Shown here piece by piece: positions 32,814 to 42,520 of a stretch of 64,000 nt of DNA. The notes beneath the pieces were generated by a model. It saw only the letters and a program-made list of their open reading frames with translations, made no database searches and was not told the origin of the DNA. The DNA is from Eubacterium ruminantium (lineage in GTDB: Bacteria > Bacillota > Clostridia > Lachnospirales > Lachnospiraceae): NCBI GenBank assembly GCA_900108205.1, contig FNUU01000002.1, positions 1 to 64,000 of the forward strand, given 5' to 3'. Every line of letters begins with the position of its first letter. Position 1 is the stretch's first letter. Both the position numbers and the translations under genes were made by a program.

Positions 32814-35327
32814 TTATTTGTTTTGATATACGTAGATCTCCAGACCCGCTTCTTCCACATCTTCCACAAAGCTTTTCTTTGTGGTTCTTATCTCTTTACC
32901 CTGGATCGGATCATAATATCTGATATGCGTGGAATTGTAACTGATCACCAGAACATATCTGTCATCCGACATTTTTATGGTAAATGGAATGCCATCACTC
33001 AAAAATCCTATGGCAGTATCCACATCAGCTCCGGAAATATTAAGTCCCTCTATCTTATCTGTGTGCTCCGCAATGGCCTTCACATATCCATCTTCAGAAG
33101 CCTTATTGATATCAAAGCCCGAGGTGTCAACCCCGGCAGCTCTCATGCTCATGATCGTGCAGGCCCCGAGACTGTTTTTCACACTGTCACAATTCATATA
33201 ATCAAAGGTTCCCGCAATGGTATTATACGGCTGGCTCTCAGAGATTCCATAGATGACTCTGCCATCTCCCGAAACCACTATTCCGCCGTTGTTTTCTGCA
33301 TAAACCATAGCCTTACCCAGGCTTGCAAAGCATTCCTTCAGACCCTCATCCCAGAAAATGTAGAATCTTTCACTTACAGTTTCAGGGTTGCATGATGCCG
33401 AAGTAAACTGAAGTCTCTTTTCCTTCACCAAAACCTCTTCAAAACCGCTTCTGTAGTAAAGAGCCTCCGGCATGGCATCATCCTCATCTTTATCGGAAAC
33501 CTTATAGGTAAGATGATCATCGGAATAAGCTTCATATCTTCCTTCCTTCTTAACCACTCTCGTAACCTTAAGATCATTACTCGTCAGTTCAACATCCTTT
33601 ATAAGGATTCCGGATTTTGAATAATCCTTAGAAACTTCTCCGTTCTCATCAACGATCACTATATTGGAATAAATAAACACTGGCTGACCGTCTCCTCCGG
33701 TATAAATATTCTCCGGAGCAGCGATTCCATAAACAAGTACGCCGTCCTTAAAGCCTATGATACGAAGCCTGCTGCCGGCCTTTGAGTACTGATACTCTTT
33801 ACCGGTAACGAGGTTGATAAGAGTTATCTCCTCCGCTCCCTGCGCAGAATCTGTATCCGGAAATGCGACCTTCGTTCCATCCTCATCTACGAATATCATA
33901 TCCTGCGGCATTTCTCCGGAAAGCGCTTCGGCCTTGCCGGTCTTTACATCATATGTCATCAGATGATTATCCAGAATGGTATACAGATCACCTTTACTGC
34001 TGTCATACCAGACAAACCTTTCGGCTCCCGTCCTAAGAGCATCAAATGATTCGTCGGTTTCCAGGAAGAATTTCAAAACTATCTCACTTTTTAAAGCGCT
34101 GTATTCATACAGAAAAATGCCATTTTTTCCCTCAAATCTGCCGTAATCCATACGTCCTATAATGGCAAAATAAGCATTTCCGTCATTATCAATGGAAATA
34201 AGCTTAGGAACCGACCGGTTGAAGAAGGAATAATCCTCTTCACTGTTTCTGCTTCCGCAGCCATAAAGTCTTGAACCCTCGCCCTTTCGGCTGTCATAGT
34301 ACCACAGCTCTCCCGCGTTACTGAAGATGCATTTTCTGCCATCCGCAGACCAGATGGAACGGCTTCTGTCGGTATAATGCTTTCTCTCCTCATTTGTGGA
34401 AGGAGTAATGTTGCCGGAAGCAAATATCTCATCCACACGATGTGTACTCTTCTGAAGCTTTACCACATTATTACTGATATCGTAGGACACATAAACACTG
34501 TCCGTTACGCCGTATTCGATGACCGCGTCATTATCCGGCGATTTCACTATATATTTCAGCTCGATAAGTGCTGTATTTGATGTTATCTCTCTAATATCCG
34601 GTGTTATGGAAGTCACAAGGAGAGGATTGATATCCTTCCAGAGGTTATCATTTTCAGTCTTCTTATCCTTATCCTTTTCAGTTTCTTCTTCTCCTGCATT
34701 AAAACTGCTGGATGGAAAGATCTGATGGTTATACTCCACGGCATAATCAAAAAGCTGGCTCAGGAAATCTCTTTCGAGGACTACGACTCTGGTATAATAC
34801 CTTACATATTCGGTTCCGTCCTTCAGAAGGATCACAAAGCTGTATTCTTCATTGCCACGCATATCCATTCGGATGGACGTGGTATAGACCTTGTCATTCC
34901 CGCCATTTTCGCCGGAATTTATACCCAGAACCTTTACAAAGCCATCTGTATTGTCGGTACTGGCATTTCCCACATATTCCATCTCACCATTTTCGATAAG
35001 ATTACTTCCGGAAATATCACGCAGCTCATACTTTACAGTGCCCTCGTAATCGCCCTCCACCATGACCTCAACGTTCCTGTTATCTCCCAGCGGTACGATA
35101 CAGTTGCGTTCAAGCCTTGTGTCAAGCTTCGTCTTATAGCCCTTCATGCGGTTCATGACTTTACCGTCCCGGTAGATGCTTACTACCGGAAGCGACGGCG
35201 TGTCCGTCTCTCTGGCCATCTTGTCCGCATTCAGATTATATATTCTGTTAACAATAAATGCCGCTGTAACGAAGAGTGCCGCAAAAAGCAGCACTCTGAA
35301 CAGCATCACGGATATTTTTTCTAACAT
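32814..35327 (-). CDS. Membrane-anchored protein with propeller-like middle and degenerate C39-peptidase-like end
   Basis: An 837-residue protein with one N-terminal membrane helix (VLLFAALFVTAAFIV) and the rest predicted outside. Residues about 80-180 look like a beta domain. From about 300 to 640 there are TolB/WD40-like strands (IWSADGRKCIFSNAGELWYYD; KVAFPDTDS). The last 150 residues resemble a papain-like C39 fold: NSLGACTIMSMRAAGV keeps a cysteine, and RYVLVISYNSTHIRYYDPI keeps the Asp-Pro, but the usual His before the VxV strand is Arg. It is therefore probably a binding module or pseudo-peptidase. No close family is recognised. The ATG at 35327 has no good ribosome-binding site. It lies 57 bp downstream of pfkA and may be cotranscribed with it. 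Confidence 0.55.
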   Translation of the reverse strand: MLEKISVMLFRVLLFAALFVTAAFIVNRIYNLNADKMARETDTPSLPVVSIYRDGKVMNRMKGYKTKLDTRLERNCIVPLGDNRNVEVMVEGDYEGTVKYELRDISGSNLIENGEMEYVGNASTDNTDGFVKVLGINSGENGGNDKVYTTSIRMDMRGNEEYSFVILLKDGTEYVRYYTRVVVLERDFLSQLFDYAVEYNHQIFPSSSFNAGEEETEKDKDKKTENDNLWKDINPLLVTSITPDIREITSNTALIELKYIVKSPDNDAVIEYGVTDSVYVSYDISNNVVKLQKSTHRVDEIFASGNITPSTNEERKHYTDRSRSIWSADGRKCIFSNAGELWYYDSRKGEGSRLYGCGSRNSEEDYSFFNRSVPKLISIDNDGNAYFAIIGRMDYGRFEGKNGIFLYEYSALKSEIVLKFFLETDESFDALRTGAERFVWYDSSKGDLYTILDNHLMTYDVKTGKAEALSGEMPQDMIFVDEDGTKVAFPDTDSAQGAEEITLINLVTGKEYQYSKAGSRLRIIGFKDGVLVYGIAAPENIYTGGDGQPVFIYSNIVIVDENGEVSKDYSKSGILIKDVELTSNDLKVTRVVKKEGRYEAYSDDHLTYKVSDKDEDDAMPEALYYRSGFEEVLVKEKRLQFTSASCNPETVSERFYIFWDEGLKECFASLGKAMVYAENNGGIVVSGDGRVIYGISESQPYNTIAGTFDYMNCDSVKNSLGACTIMSMRAAGVDTSGFDINKASEDGYVKAIAEHTDKIEGLNISGADVDTAIGFLSDGIPFTIKMSDDRYVLVISYNSTHIRYYDPIQGKEIRTTKKSFVEDVEEAGLEIYVYQNK

Positions 35328-35384
35328 GTTTCTTATAGAATAACCCGCAGGTCACCTTTCACTTTTCGTCTTAACTCTGCCGGA

Positions 35385-36461
35385 TCAGTCTCCAAAGCAG
35401 ATTCCAAGATCCTTAGCGCTCTTAACAAGCTGATCGTCAGGATCTATCATCTTAAGCTTTCCTGCTGACTCCGCAAGAGGTATGGCATCAATAACGTTGT
35501 TTCTTATAACAACGAGTTTGCCAAAATCTTTATCCCTGATAAGCTCTGCCGCCTTAGCACCAAGTCTGCTCGACAGTACCTTATCATATGCATCCGGAGA
35601 ACCACCCCTCTGAGTATGTCCCGGAATAGCCACTCTGACATCTGAATCAAATTTCTCCCTGATCTTATCAGCGAGTTCATAAGCAACTGAAGGGTATGTT
35701 CTGTTGGCGATAACAGCCTTTCTCTCCTTCTTAGGAAGCTTTGCAACCTCCTTGGTGATAGCGCCTTCTGCCACAGCGATCATGATAGCCTTCTTGCCTT
35801 CCTTCTGATTCTTTTCGATGGTCTTATAAACCTTCTTGATATCATATGGAATCTCAGGGAGAAGGATTGCATCAACTCCACCTGCAATACCTGCATAAAG
35901 TGTGATCCAGCCTACCTTATGTCCCATTACCTCGATAACAAATATTCTGCTGTGTGATTCAGCCGTTGTGTAAATGTTATCAATGTAGCTTGTGGCAACA
36001 TCTATCGCACTCTGGAAGCCAAATGTAACATCAGTTCCCCAGATATCATTATCGATGGTCTTTGGAAGCCCCACAACATTAAGTCCTTCATCAGCAAGTC
36101 TGTTGGCAGTCTTCTGAGAACCATTTCCGCCAAGAACAACAAGAGCATCCAGCTTAAGCTTCTTGTAGTTTTCCTTCATGGCCTTAACCTTATCGATGCC
36201 GTCCGCCGTAGGAATATCAATCTCCTTAAATGGCATTCTGCTGGTTCCGAGAATAGTACCACCCTTGTTAAGGATACCGGCGAAATCATTGTATTTCATC
36301 TTTCTGTAATTGCCGTAAACCAGTCCCTTGTAACCATCGATAAAACCATACACTTCAAAATCATCTGTAATGAGAGTTTTGATTCCCCTTACTACACCTC
36401 TCATTGTTGCATTAAGCGCCTGGCAGTCACCGCCGCTTGTAAGCATACCAATTCGTAACAT
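35385..36461 (-). CDS. pfkA: 6-phosphofructokinase
   Basis: A 358-residue phosphofructokinase, which phosphorylates fructose 6-phosphate in glycolysis. Seen: an N-terminal phosphate loop MLTSGGDCQALNATMRG, GGNGSQKTA at 111-119, the catalytic PKTIDNDI at 133-140, MGHKVGW and a late PGHTQRGGSPDA. The donor-deciding loop is unusual: GGNGS has Asn where ATP enzymes have GGDGS and PPi enzymes GGDDT. PKTIDND (not PGTIDND) is the wording of the long-clade and PPi-type enzymes. Phosphoryl donor (ATP or PPi) is therefore uncertain. The ATG is preceded by GAGGGAGG. It is 30 bp downstream of recR, at the end of the dnaX-ybaB-recR block. Confidence 0.9.
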   Translation of the reverse strand: MLRIGMLTSGGDCQALNATMRGVVRGIKTLITDDFEVYGFIDGYKGLVYGNYRKMKYNDFAGILNKGGTILGTSRMPFKEIDIPTADGIDKVKAMKENYKKLKLDALVVLGGNGSQKTANRLADEGLNVVGLPKTIDNDIWGTDVTFGFQSAIDVATSYIDNIYTTAESHSRIFVIEVMGHKVGWITLYAGIAGGVDAILLPEIPYDIKKVYKTIEKNQKEGKKAIMIAVAEGAITKEVAKLPKKERKAVIANRTYPSVAYELADKIREKFDSDVRVAIPGHTQRGGSPDAYDKVLSSRLGAKAAELIRDKDFGKLVVIRNNVIDAIPLAESAGKLKMIDPDDQLVKSAKDLGICFGD

Positions 36462-36491
36462 AAAAATACCTCCCTCTCTTATATTATCTTT

Positions 36492-37088
36492 TTACATCTC
36501 AACTCTGCCGTCAAGGGCCCTCATCAATGTAACTTCATCTATACATTCAAGGTCTCCGCCCACCGGCACACCGCTTGCTATCCTGCTGACCTTAATGCCT
36601 GCAGGCTTAACCATTTTCGAGATATACATAGCTGTTGCTTCGCCTTCAACACTTGAATTTGTAGCAATGATCAGCTCCTCAACATCCCCCTGGAGCCTTA
36701 TCATGAGCTCTTTCAGACGAATATCCTGAGGTCCGATCCCTGCACTTGGATTTATAACTCCGTGAAGCACATGGTAAACCCCGTTGAATTTGCCTGTTCT
36801 CTCATATGCCGCAAGCTCTCTTGGTGTCTCAACCACCATTATCAGCTTATGATCCCTGGCAGGAGATGAGCATATAGGACATTCATCCTTATCCGTAATG
36901 GTATAACACGTCTTACAATATTTGATGTTTCTTTTTGCATTTATGATGGCTTCAGAGAGCGCCTTCGCTCTGTCCTCCGACATATTGATAATAAAAAATG
37001 CAAGCCTCTGAGCAGTCCTGCTTCCGATTCCCGGAAGATAAGACAGCTCTTCAATAAGACGATTAACCTCTCCACCGTAAATATCCAT
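36492..37088 (-). CDS. recR: Recombination mediator RecR
   Basis: A 198-residue protein of normal RecR length. A helix-hairpin-helix lies at about 10-35 (LSYLPGIGSRTAQRLAFFI), a C4 zinc finger at C58, C61, C70 and C73 (YCKTCYTITDKDECPIC), and a Toprim domain after about 80 (IMVVETPRELAAYE, ATNSSVEGEATAMYI). The C-terminal Walker B-like IASGVPVGGDLECIDEVTL is intact. RecR with RecF/RecO loads RecA at single-strand gaps. The ATG abuts the ybaB stop, the standard dnaX-ybaB-recR order, so translation is coupled. Confidence 0.95.
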   Translation of the reverse strand: MDIYGGEVNRLIEELSYLPGIGSRTAQRLAFFIINMSEDRAKALSEAIINAKRNIKYCKTCYTITDKDECPICSSPARDHKLIMVVETPRELAAYERTGKFNGVYHVLHGVINPSAGIGPQDIRLKELMIRLQGDVEELIIATNSSVEGEATAMYISKMVKPAGIKVSRIASGVPVGGDLECIDEVTLMRALDGRVEM

Positions 37089-37436
37089 TTAGAAAGGAAA
37101 ACCTCCTCCTAAGCCGCCTGTGATCTTACCAAGCTGTTCCTTCTCATCATCAGCCTGCATGCGGATTACTTCATTTACCGCTGCCATAACTACCTCTTCA
37201 AGAGTTTCGATGTCTTCAGGGTCAACAACCTCCTCGGAAATCTTAACAGAAGTGATCTCCTTTCTGCCGTTTATCTTAACGGTAACAACACCGCCGCCTG
37301 CAGAAGCCTCATATTCCTTCTCCTCAAGCTCAGCCTGTGTCTCCTCCATCTGCTTCTGCATCTTCTGTGCCTGCTTCATCAGATTGTTCATATTTCCAGG
37401 CATCATGCCGCCTCCGAATCCACCTCTTTTTGCCAT
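37089..37436 (-). CDS. YbaB/EbfC-family nucleoid-associated protein
   Basis: A 115-residue DNA-binding protein with a typical glycine- and methionine-rich start ([20 protein letters not shown]), a long helix ([17 protein letters not shown]), the conserved [19 protein letters not shown] strands and a C-terminal helix. These homodimers bind DNA with little sequence preference. AGGAGG lies upstream of the ATG. It stands between dnaX and recR with no gap to recR. Confidence 0.93.
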   Translation of the reverse strand: MAKRGGFGGGMMPGNMNNLMKQAQKMQKQMEETQAELEEKEYEASAGGGVVTVKINGRKEITSVKISEEVVDPEDIETLEEVVMAAVNEVIRMQADDEKEQLGKITGGLGGGFPF

Positions 37437-37513
37437 TTTTTAAATCCTCCTGTAAATAATTTCTTGGCGTTTTTCTCCTCGCCTTATGTCATACGGATCT
37501 CTCCGTTATATTC

Positions 37514-39343
37514 CTATCTGTGAACTTCCTCCACAGGGAAATCAATCTTCGCTTTTGTCTTCAGCTTACCGCCGGTATTTTTCTCACCGGTTCCGCCCTG
37601 AGTATTTCTGATGTAGAATCTTATCTTCTTCCTGTAATGATCCGACAGTGAATTTGTTATGATGTGCATATTTCTTATGAAGAAATCTATACTGCCCATC
37701 TCATTTTCATACTCTGTCCAGTCATTTTCGACCACCAGCCTGCCCTCGATAAATCTTATCTTAAGCTTCTTTGCAAATGGAACAAATGCCTTTGGTATCA
37801 GCGTCATGACATCTCCCCAGTTTGAAGCTATCTTGCTCAGCAGTTCATCTGAAGGTTCCTGATAAGTTCGTCTCAGCGCCTGTATATCTACATCCTTATC
37901 GGTTTTCTCTGATCCACCGGACTTATCTCCCGCTGCCGCTGCAAAATCCAAAGCAGAACCACCCATTTTCTGAAGTTCTTCCCGAATCAGTCTTCTGAGT
38001 ATCTCCGGTGATATGTTAACCGCGCCCGCCGGCGTTCCATTTCCGTTATCCGCCTGACCGGCTGCAGCTGTAATCGAATCCACCTGATCCGCAGCAGATC
38101 CTAAAGCATCTGCATCATTTGCCGCACCGCTGTATTCTGCAGTGTTACCAGATCCGCTAAATAAAGCTGTACTGCCCTGCCCAAATGAGTTTCCTTCCAG
38201 CTTCTTCTCGAGTCTCTCAACCCTGCCGGTTACCGCCGACAGATCGCTCTGCATTTCCGGACGAACCATTCTGATGAGTGCCATTTCAAGAGTGACTCTC
38301 TTGATGGTGGAGATACGAATCTCCGGAAGGAGTGCTCCCAGAATATCCAGATATCTCATAAGTCCTTCCGAGGTAAAGCTTTCTCCCAGCTCTGTAAGTC
38401 TGTCCGCCGTCTCACTTGTTATATCCAGCCTGTCTCTGGTGTCCGGCTGCATTTTGAGGAAAAGCATATTTCTGAAAAACCAAATGTAATCAGCAACAAA
38501 TTGTGACAGATCCCGGCCCTTCCAAACAACTTCATTTACGATATCCATCATGGCGTTTACATCATCCTTCGCCATCTGTTCCGTAAGTCTTATGAATATA
38601 TCCGTATCCACCGCGCCAATGGAATTCAGCACCTTTTCAAAGGTCAGTTCTTCTCCGAGATTAAATGATATACACTGGTCCAGAATACTGAGAGCGTCTC
38701 TCATGGAGCCGTCTGCAGCTCTGGCCACATACCGAAGTGCATCCTCCGTCGCGGCTATACCCTCTCTCTCCATCAGGTCCGCCAGTCTCTTTGTAATGGT
38801 CTCAATACTGATCCTGTGGAAATCATACCTCTGGCACCTGGACATGATCGTCACAGGAACCTTCCTCGCCTCCGTTGTGGCCAGTATAAAGATCACGTAT
38901 TCCGGCGGTTCCTCCAGAGTTTTCAGAAGTGCGTTAAAGGCTCCTGCAGAAAGCATATGCACCTCGTCTATAATATAAACAAGGTATTTTCCCTGGCTCG
39001 GGGCATACTGCAGTGCCTCTGTGATCTGACGTATATTATCGACACCATTATTCGATGCCGCATCTATCTCTATAACATTAAATGAATTGCCTCTTGCAAT
39101 CGCCTGGCAACTCGGACATTCCCCGCAGGGACTGCCATCCACCGGATGCTCACAATTCACCGTCTTGGCGAAGAGCTTTGCAATAGTGGTCTTACCGGTT
39201 CCTCTGGTTCCGCAGAAAAGATATGCATGTCCTATTCTGTTATGAATGACCTCATTTCTGAGTGTCTTAACTATATGGTCCTGTCCCTTGACCTCTTCAA
39301 AGGTATCAGGACGCCATTTACGATATAATGCTGTATATGACAT
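37514..39343 (-). CDS. dnaX: DNA polymerase III subunit gamma/tau
   Basis: A 609-residue clamp-loader ATPase. Walker A GTRGTGKTT is at 45-53, a zinc module at C64, C73, C76 and C79, DEXX box YIIDEVHMLS, the sensor region FILATTEARKVP and the SRC motif SRCQRYDFHR. After about 370 an Ala/Gly/Asp-rich linker leads to a tau-type C-terminal domain. I see no A/T-rich slippery run that would support a programmed gamma frameshift. It is first of the dnaX-ybaB-recR block. The intergenic 39344-39451 upstream shows no SRP RNA, although that RNA often precedes dnaX in Firmicutes. Confidence 0.95.
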   Translation of the reverse strand: MSYTALYRKWRPDTFEEVKGQDHIVKTLRNEVIHNRIGHAYLFCGTRGTGKTTIAKLFAKTVNCEHPVDGSPCGECPSCQAIARGNSFNVIEIDAASNNGVDNIRQITEALQYAPSQGKYLVYIIDEVHMLSAGAFNALLKTLEEPPEYVIFILATTEARKVPVTIMSRCQRYDFHRISIETITKRLADLMEREGIAATEDALRYVARAADGSMRDALSILDQCISFNLGEELTFEKVLNSIGAVDTDIFIRLTEQMAKDDVNAMMDIVNEVVWKGRDLSQFVADYIWFFRNMLFLKMQPDTRDRLDITSETADRLTELGESFTSEGLMRYLDILGALLPEIRISTIKRVTLEMALIRMVRPEMQSDLSAVTGRVERLEKKLEGNSFGQGSTALFSGSGNTAEYSGAANDADALGSAADQVDSITAAAGQADNGNGTPAGAVNISPEILRRLIREELQKMGGSALDFAAAAGDKSGGSEKTDKDVDIQALRRTYQEPSDELLSKIASNWGDVMTLIPKAFVPFAKKLKIRFIEGRLVVENDWTEYENEMGSIDFFIRNMHIITNSLSDHYRKKIRFYIRNTQGGTGEKNTGGKLKTKAKIDFPVEEVHR

Positions 39344-39442
39344 ACTATTATCCTTCTTTATCTACTGTTGAAAAAACATGTCACAAATGACATGCCTACT
39401 CCATCTAATTATAATAAAAAACAACTCTTAATTCAAGTGCGT

Positions 39443-39482
39443 AAAAGAGAAAGGCGTAGCAGCTTTCTCAGCCGCCACGCCC
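39443..39482 (-). terminator. Intrinsic terminator after dnaJ
   Basis: On the minus strand GGCGTGGCGGCT pairs with AGCTGCTACGCC (two mismatches) across a TTCTC loop, then TTTCTCTTTT. It lies about 95 bp beyond the dnaJ stop; a weaker GCCGG stem lies closer to the stop. Confidence 0.75.
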
Positions 39483-39574
39483 TAAATAACATATTTATAA
39501 ATATCATATTTAAATATATGATGCCGGTATCAAAAAAAGCTTTTCGACTCCGGCAGATCATGTGTCAGTCCTTA

Positions 39575-40489
39575 TCAGTCCTTATCGAGAATTTCTTTAA
39601 ATTCCTGAAGCTTGGCCTTAGCCTTTTTGCTGACCTTACGCGGTACCTCTATCTCGATGGTAACATACTCATCACCATAGATATTTCTTCCCACCACAGG
39701 CATTCCTTTGCCCTTCAGTCTCATCTGAGTGCCTGCCTGTGTGCATTCCTTGATATTGCATTTAACATCGCCGTAAAGCGTATGCATTATAACCTCACCG
39801 CCAAATACAGCTGTTGTGTAAGGTATTCTGATCGTTGTATAAATGTCAATGCCCTCACGTCTGAATCTGTCATCGTCCATGATATCAACTTCAAGAAGAA
39901 TATCACCCGGTTCGCCGCCATTTGGACTTGGCTCTCCCTTGCCTCTCAGTCGGATTCTCTGTCCGGATTCCATACCTGCAGGAATCGTTACGCTGAGGCT
40001 CTCCTTGTTGCCGGCATTTCTGATATTAAGAACCTTCTCACAGCCCTTTGCAGCTTCCTCCAGAGTGATTCTGATCGCAGCACTTACGTCACGGCCCCTC
40101 ATAGGACCTCTTCTGCCGCCAAAGCCACCGAAGAAACTTCCGAAGCCGCCTCCGCCGAAGCCGCCACCGAAGAGCCCTTCTAGAATATCATTCAGATCGC
40201 CGCTGAAGCCGTATGAAGAATATCCTCCACCGCCGCCTCCGAAGCCCGGATCACCGCCATTTTCAAAGGCAGCCATACCAAACTGGTCATAAACCTGCCT
40301 CTTCTTCGGATCGCTCAGAACCTCATATGCTTCTGATGCCTCTTTAAATTTTTCCTCAGCTTCCTTATCTCCCGGGTTTGCATCCGGATGATATTTTTTC
40401 GCAAGAATACGATAAGCTTTCTTGATCGCATCCTCGTCTGCTGATTTATCTACTCCCAGAACTTCATAAAAGTCTCTTTTCTGGCTCAT
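39575..40489 (-). CDS. DnaJ/Hsp40 co-chaperone without zinc finger
   Basis: A 304-residue J protein. The J domain is at 1-70 with the HPD motif in YHPDANPGD, followed by a strongly Gly/Phe-rich segment (about 77-130) and two beta C-terminal domains ([30 protein letters not shown]). The CxxCxGxG zinc repeats of classical DnaJ are absent, so it is a class B (CbpA/DnaJB-like) protein. It stimulates a DnaK ATPase and delivers substrates. The ATG at 40489 has AGGTGAC upstream; the leader is about 150 nt. Regulation is clear from sequence: the promoter is overlapped by a CIRCE element. It is a single-gene heat-shock unit, not part of a dnaK operon in this window. Confidence 0.9.
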   Translation of the reverse strand: MSQKRDFYEVLGVDKSADEDAIKKAYRILAKKYHPDANPGDKEAEEKFKEASEAYEVLSDPKKRQVYDQFGMAAFENGGDPGFGGGGGGYSSYGFSGDLNDILEGLFGGGFGGGGFGSFFGGFGGRRGPMRGRDVSAAIRITLEEAAKGCEKVLNIRNAGNKESLSVTIPAGMESGQRIRLRGKGEPSPNGGEPGDILLEVDIMDDDRFRREGIDIYTTIRIPYTTAVFGGEVIMHTLYGDVKCNIKECTQAGTQMRLKGKGMPVVGRNIYGDEYVTIEIEVPRKVSKKAKAKLQEFKEILDKD

Positions 40490-40643
40490 TTCCTGTCACC
40501 TTCTTATTCTGTAAAATGCCCCTCGCAGTATAAGTCTTTCTCCTTCTGCCACATTCTGCAGTATGCACAAAATATTCAACCGTCCAAGAATCAGAAGTGC
40601 ATTAAGCGGACATAGCCATACACTCTAAATTCAAAACAAATTG

Positions 40644-40672
40644 ATTATAACATTAAAGTTAGCACTCGTCAA
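40644..40672 (-). promoter_or_regulatory. Sigma-A promoter of dnaJ
   Basis: -35 TTGACG (40672-40667), exact 17-bp spacer, -10 TATAAT (40649-40644). The -35 hexamer sits within the CIRCE spacer, so HrcA and RNA polymerase would compete. Confidence 0.85.
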
Positions 40673-40685
40673 TAACGAGTGCTAA
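40659..40685. promoter_or_regulatory. CIRCE operator (HrcA binding site)
   Basis: TTAGCACTC (40659-40667), nine bases, GAGTGCTAA (40677-40685). This is a perfect match to the CIRCE consensus bound by the heat-shock repressor HrcA. Confidence 0.95.
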
Positions 40686-40745
40686 TAATTTACGAATTTC
40701 TAAATCCAGTTAAATAAAACAGCAAAAAGAGCCTGATAAATGACA

Positions 40746-42476
40746 CTATTCCAAGCTGCTGATAAGCTTCTGAACCTCTTCTGCAAACTTTTCAGATTTC
40801 TCTCTGCCGTCTTCAAGAGAAGTACCCTTTACGCCATAGTAGAACTTAAGCTTCGGCTCAGTTCCGGATGGACGTGCGCAGAGCCATGCATCATCGGAAA
40901 GTTCGAAATAAACAACATTTGACTTTGGAAGTCCTGTTGGCTTAACTGCTCCGGTTGCAAGATCTGTGATAGTATCCTTCTGGTAATCTCTTACTGCAAG
41001 CACCTTGTAGCCTGCGATCTCAGCAGGTGTATTTGCACGGAGCTCCTCCATGATCGAACCGATCTTTGCGATACCCTCAACACCCTTCTTTGTGATGGTT
41101 GTTATGGCATCGATATGATATCCGTATTTCTCATACATATCTATCATTGCATCCCAGAGAGTCTTACCCTGTGACTTATAAAATGCAGCTGCTTCGCAAA
41201 GAGCCATGGTAGCAACGATGGCATCCTTATCACGTGCATGTGTTCCGATAAGGCATCCGTAGCTTTCCTCAAATCCGAAGAGATATGTTCCGCGTCCTTC
41301 TGTTTCATACGCAAGGATCCTTCTTCCGATCCATTTAAAGCCTGTAAGGCATTCCTCTTCTTCTACATTGTATGCCTTTGCAACCTGGTCTACCAGATTT
41401 GTTGTAACTATAGTCTTAACAAGCTTTGCATCCTCAGGGATTCCTCTTGTAGCAGCAACCTGTGAAAGCTCATACTCTGCAAGAAGGCTTCCTGACATAT
41501 TTCCTGTAAGGCAGATATACTCGCCGCTCTTTGCATCTTTAACATATACACCCAGTCTGTCTGCATCAGGGTCCGTTGCAAGTACAAGGTCGGCATCCAC
41601 TTCCTCAGCAAGCTTAAGTGCAAGGGCAAATGCTTCCTTTGCTTCAGGGTTCGGATAATCTACAGTCGGGAAGTTACCATCCGGCAGCTCCTGCTCAGGA
41701 ACAACATAAACATTTGGGAAACCGATCTCAGCAAGTATTCTTCTTGCAGGAATATTTCCTGTTCCGTGAAGCGGTGAATATACAACCTTGATATCCTTGC
41801 CATATTTATCAATAGTATCCTGATGGATGATAACCTTCTTCAGTTCAGCGATGTAAGCATCATCAACTTCCTTGCCTATAACATTATAAAGACCTGCAGC
41901 TATGGCAGCATCCTTGTCCATGGTCTTTGCCTGTTCGATCTTGAGAGCCTTTACACAGTCCATGATGCCTGTATCATTCGGAGGTGTGATCTGAGCGCCA
42001 TCCTCCCAGTAAACCTTGTATCCATTGTATTCCGGAGGGTTGTGGCTGGCAGTGATATTTATACCTGCTACGCATCCAAGGTATCTTACGGCAAATGATA
42101 ATTCAGGTGTCGGTCTGAGTGATTCAAAGCGGTAAGCCTTGATTCCATTTGCAGCAAGTGTAAGAGCTGCAACATCAGCAAATTCAGGAGAGAAATTTCT
42201 GCAGTCAAATGCGATGGCCACGCCCTTATCGGCAGCCCCCTTAGACAATATGTAATCTGCAAGTCCCTGAGTAGCCCTTGCAACTACATATTTATTCATA
42301 CGATTTGTTCCTGCGCCAATGATGCCTCGAAGACCTGCAGTACCGAATTCAAGTTCTGAATAAAATCTTTCCTTGATCTCCTTCTCATCACCTTCGATAG
42401 CCTTAAGCTCAGCCTTTGTTTCCTCATCAAAGAAAGGATTTGCAAGCCACTCTTCATAAACTTTCATGTAATCCAT
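40746..42476 (-). CDS. Phosphoglucomutase/phosphomannomutase (alpha-D-phosphohexomutase)
   Basis: A 576-residue enzyme of the PgcA-like length class that interconverts glucose 1- and 6-phosphate (or mannose phosphates). Seen: FGTAGLRGIIGAGTNRMN near the start, the phosphoserine loop ITASHNPPEYNGYK (S144), the metal-binding DPDADRLGVYV (about 305) and the phosphate-binding RPSGTEPKLKFYYG near 540. AGGAGG lies eight bases before the first ATG. It is a single-gene unit with its own promoter and a long leader. Substrate preference cannot be told from sequence. Confidence 0.92.
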   Translation of the reverse strand: MDYMKVYEEWLANPFFDEETKAELKAIEGDEKEIKERFYSELEFGTAGLRGIIGAGTNRMNKYVVARATQGLADYILSKGAADKGVAIAFDCRNFSPEFADVAALTLAANGIKAYRFESLRPTPELSFAVRYLGCVAGINITASHNPPEYNGYKVYWEDGAQITPPNDTGIMDCVKALKIEQAKTMDKDAAIAAGLYNVIGKEVDDAYIAELKKVIIHQDTIDKYGKDIKVVYSPLHGTGNIPARRILAEIGFPNVYVVPEQELPDGNFPTVDYPNPEAKEAFALALKLAEEVDADLVLATDPDADRLGVYVKDAKSGEYICLTGNMSGSLLAEYELSQVAATRGIPEDAKLVKTIVTTNLVDQVAKAYNVEEEECLTGFKWIGRRILAYETEGRGTYLFGFEESYGCLIGTHARDKDAIVATMALCEAAAFYKSQGKTLWDAMIDMYEKYGYHIDAITTITKKGVEGIAKIGSIMEELRANTPAEIAGYKVLAVRDYQKDTITDLATGAVKPTGLPKSNVVYFELSDDAWLCARPSGTEPKLKFYYGVKGTSLEDGREKSEKFAEEVQKLISSLE

Positions 42477-42520
42477 TTATTTATCCTCCTGTATATTATT
42501 CTTTCAAATTTTTAACATAA

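Noticed and set aside
37514..39343. Programmed frameshift making DnaX gamma
   Set aside because: No slippery A-run with downstream hairpin was found near the linker.
39344..39574. Possible SRP RNA upstream of dnaX
   Set aside because: No SRP-type helix or GNRA loop set seen; the region holds the dnaJ terminator hairpins.
39368..40183. 271-codon plus-strand open frame
   Set aside because: Antisense to dnaJ and its terminator; composition mirrors the dnaJ codons.
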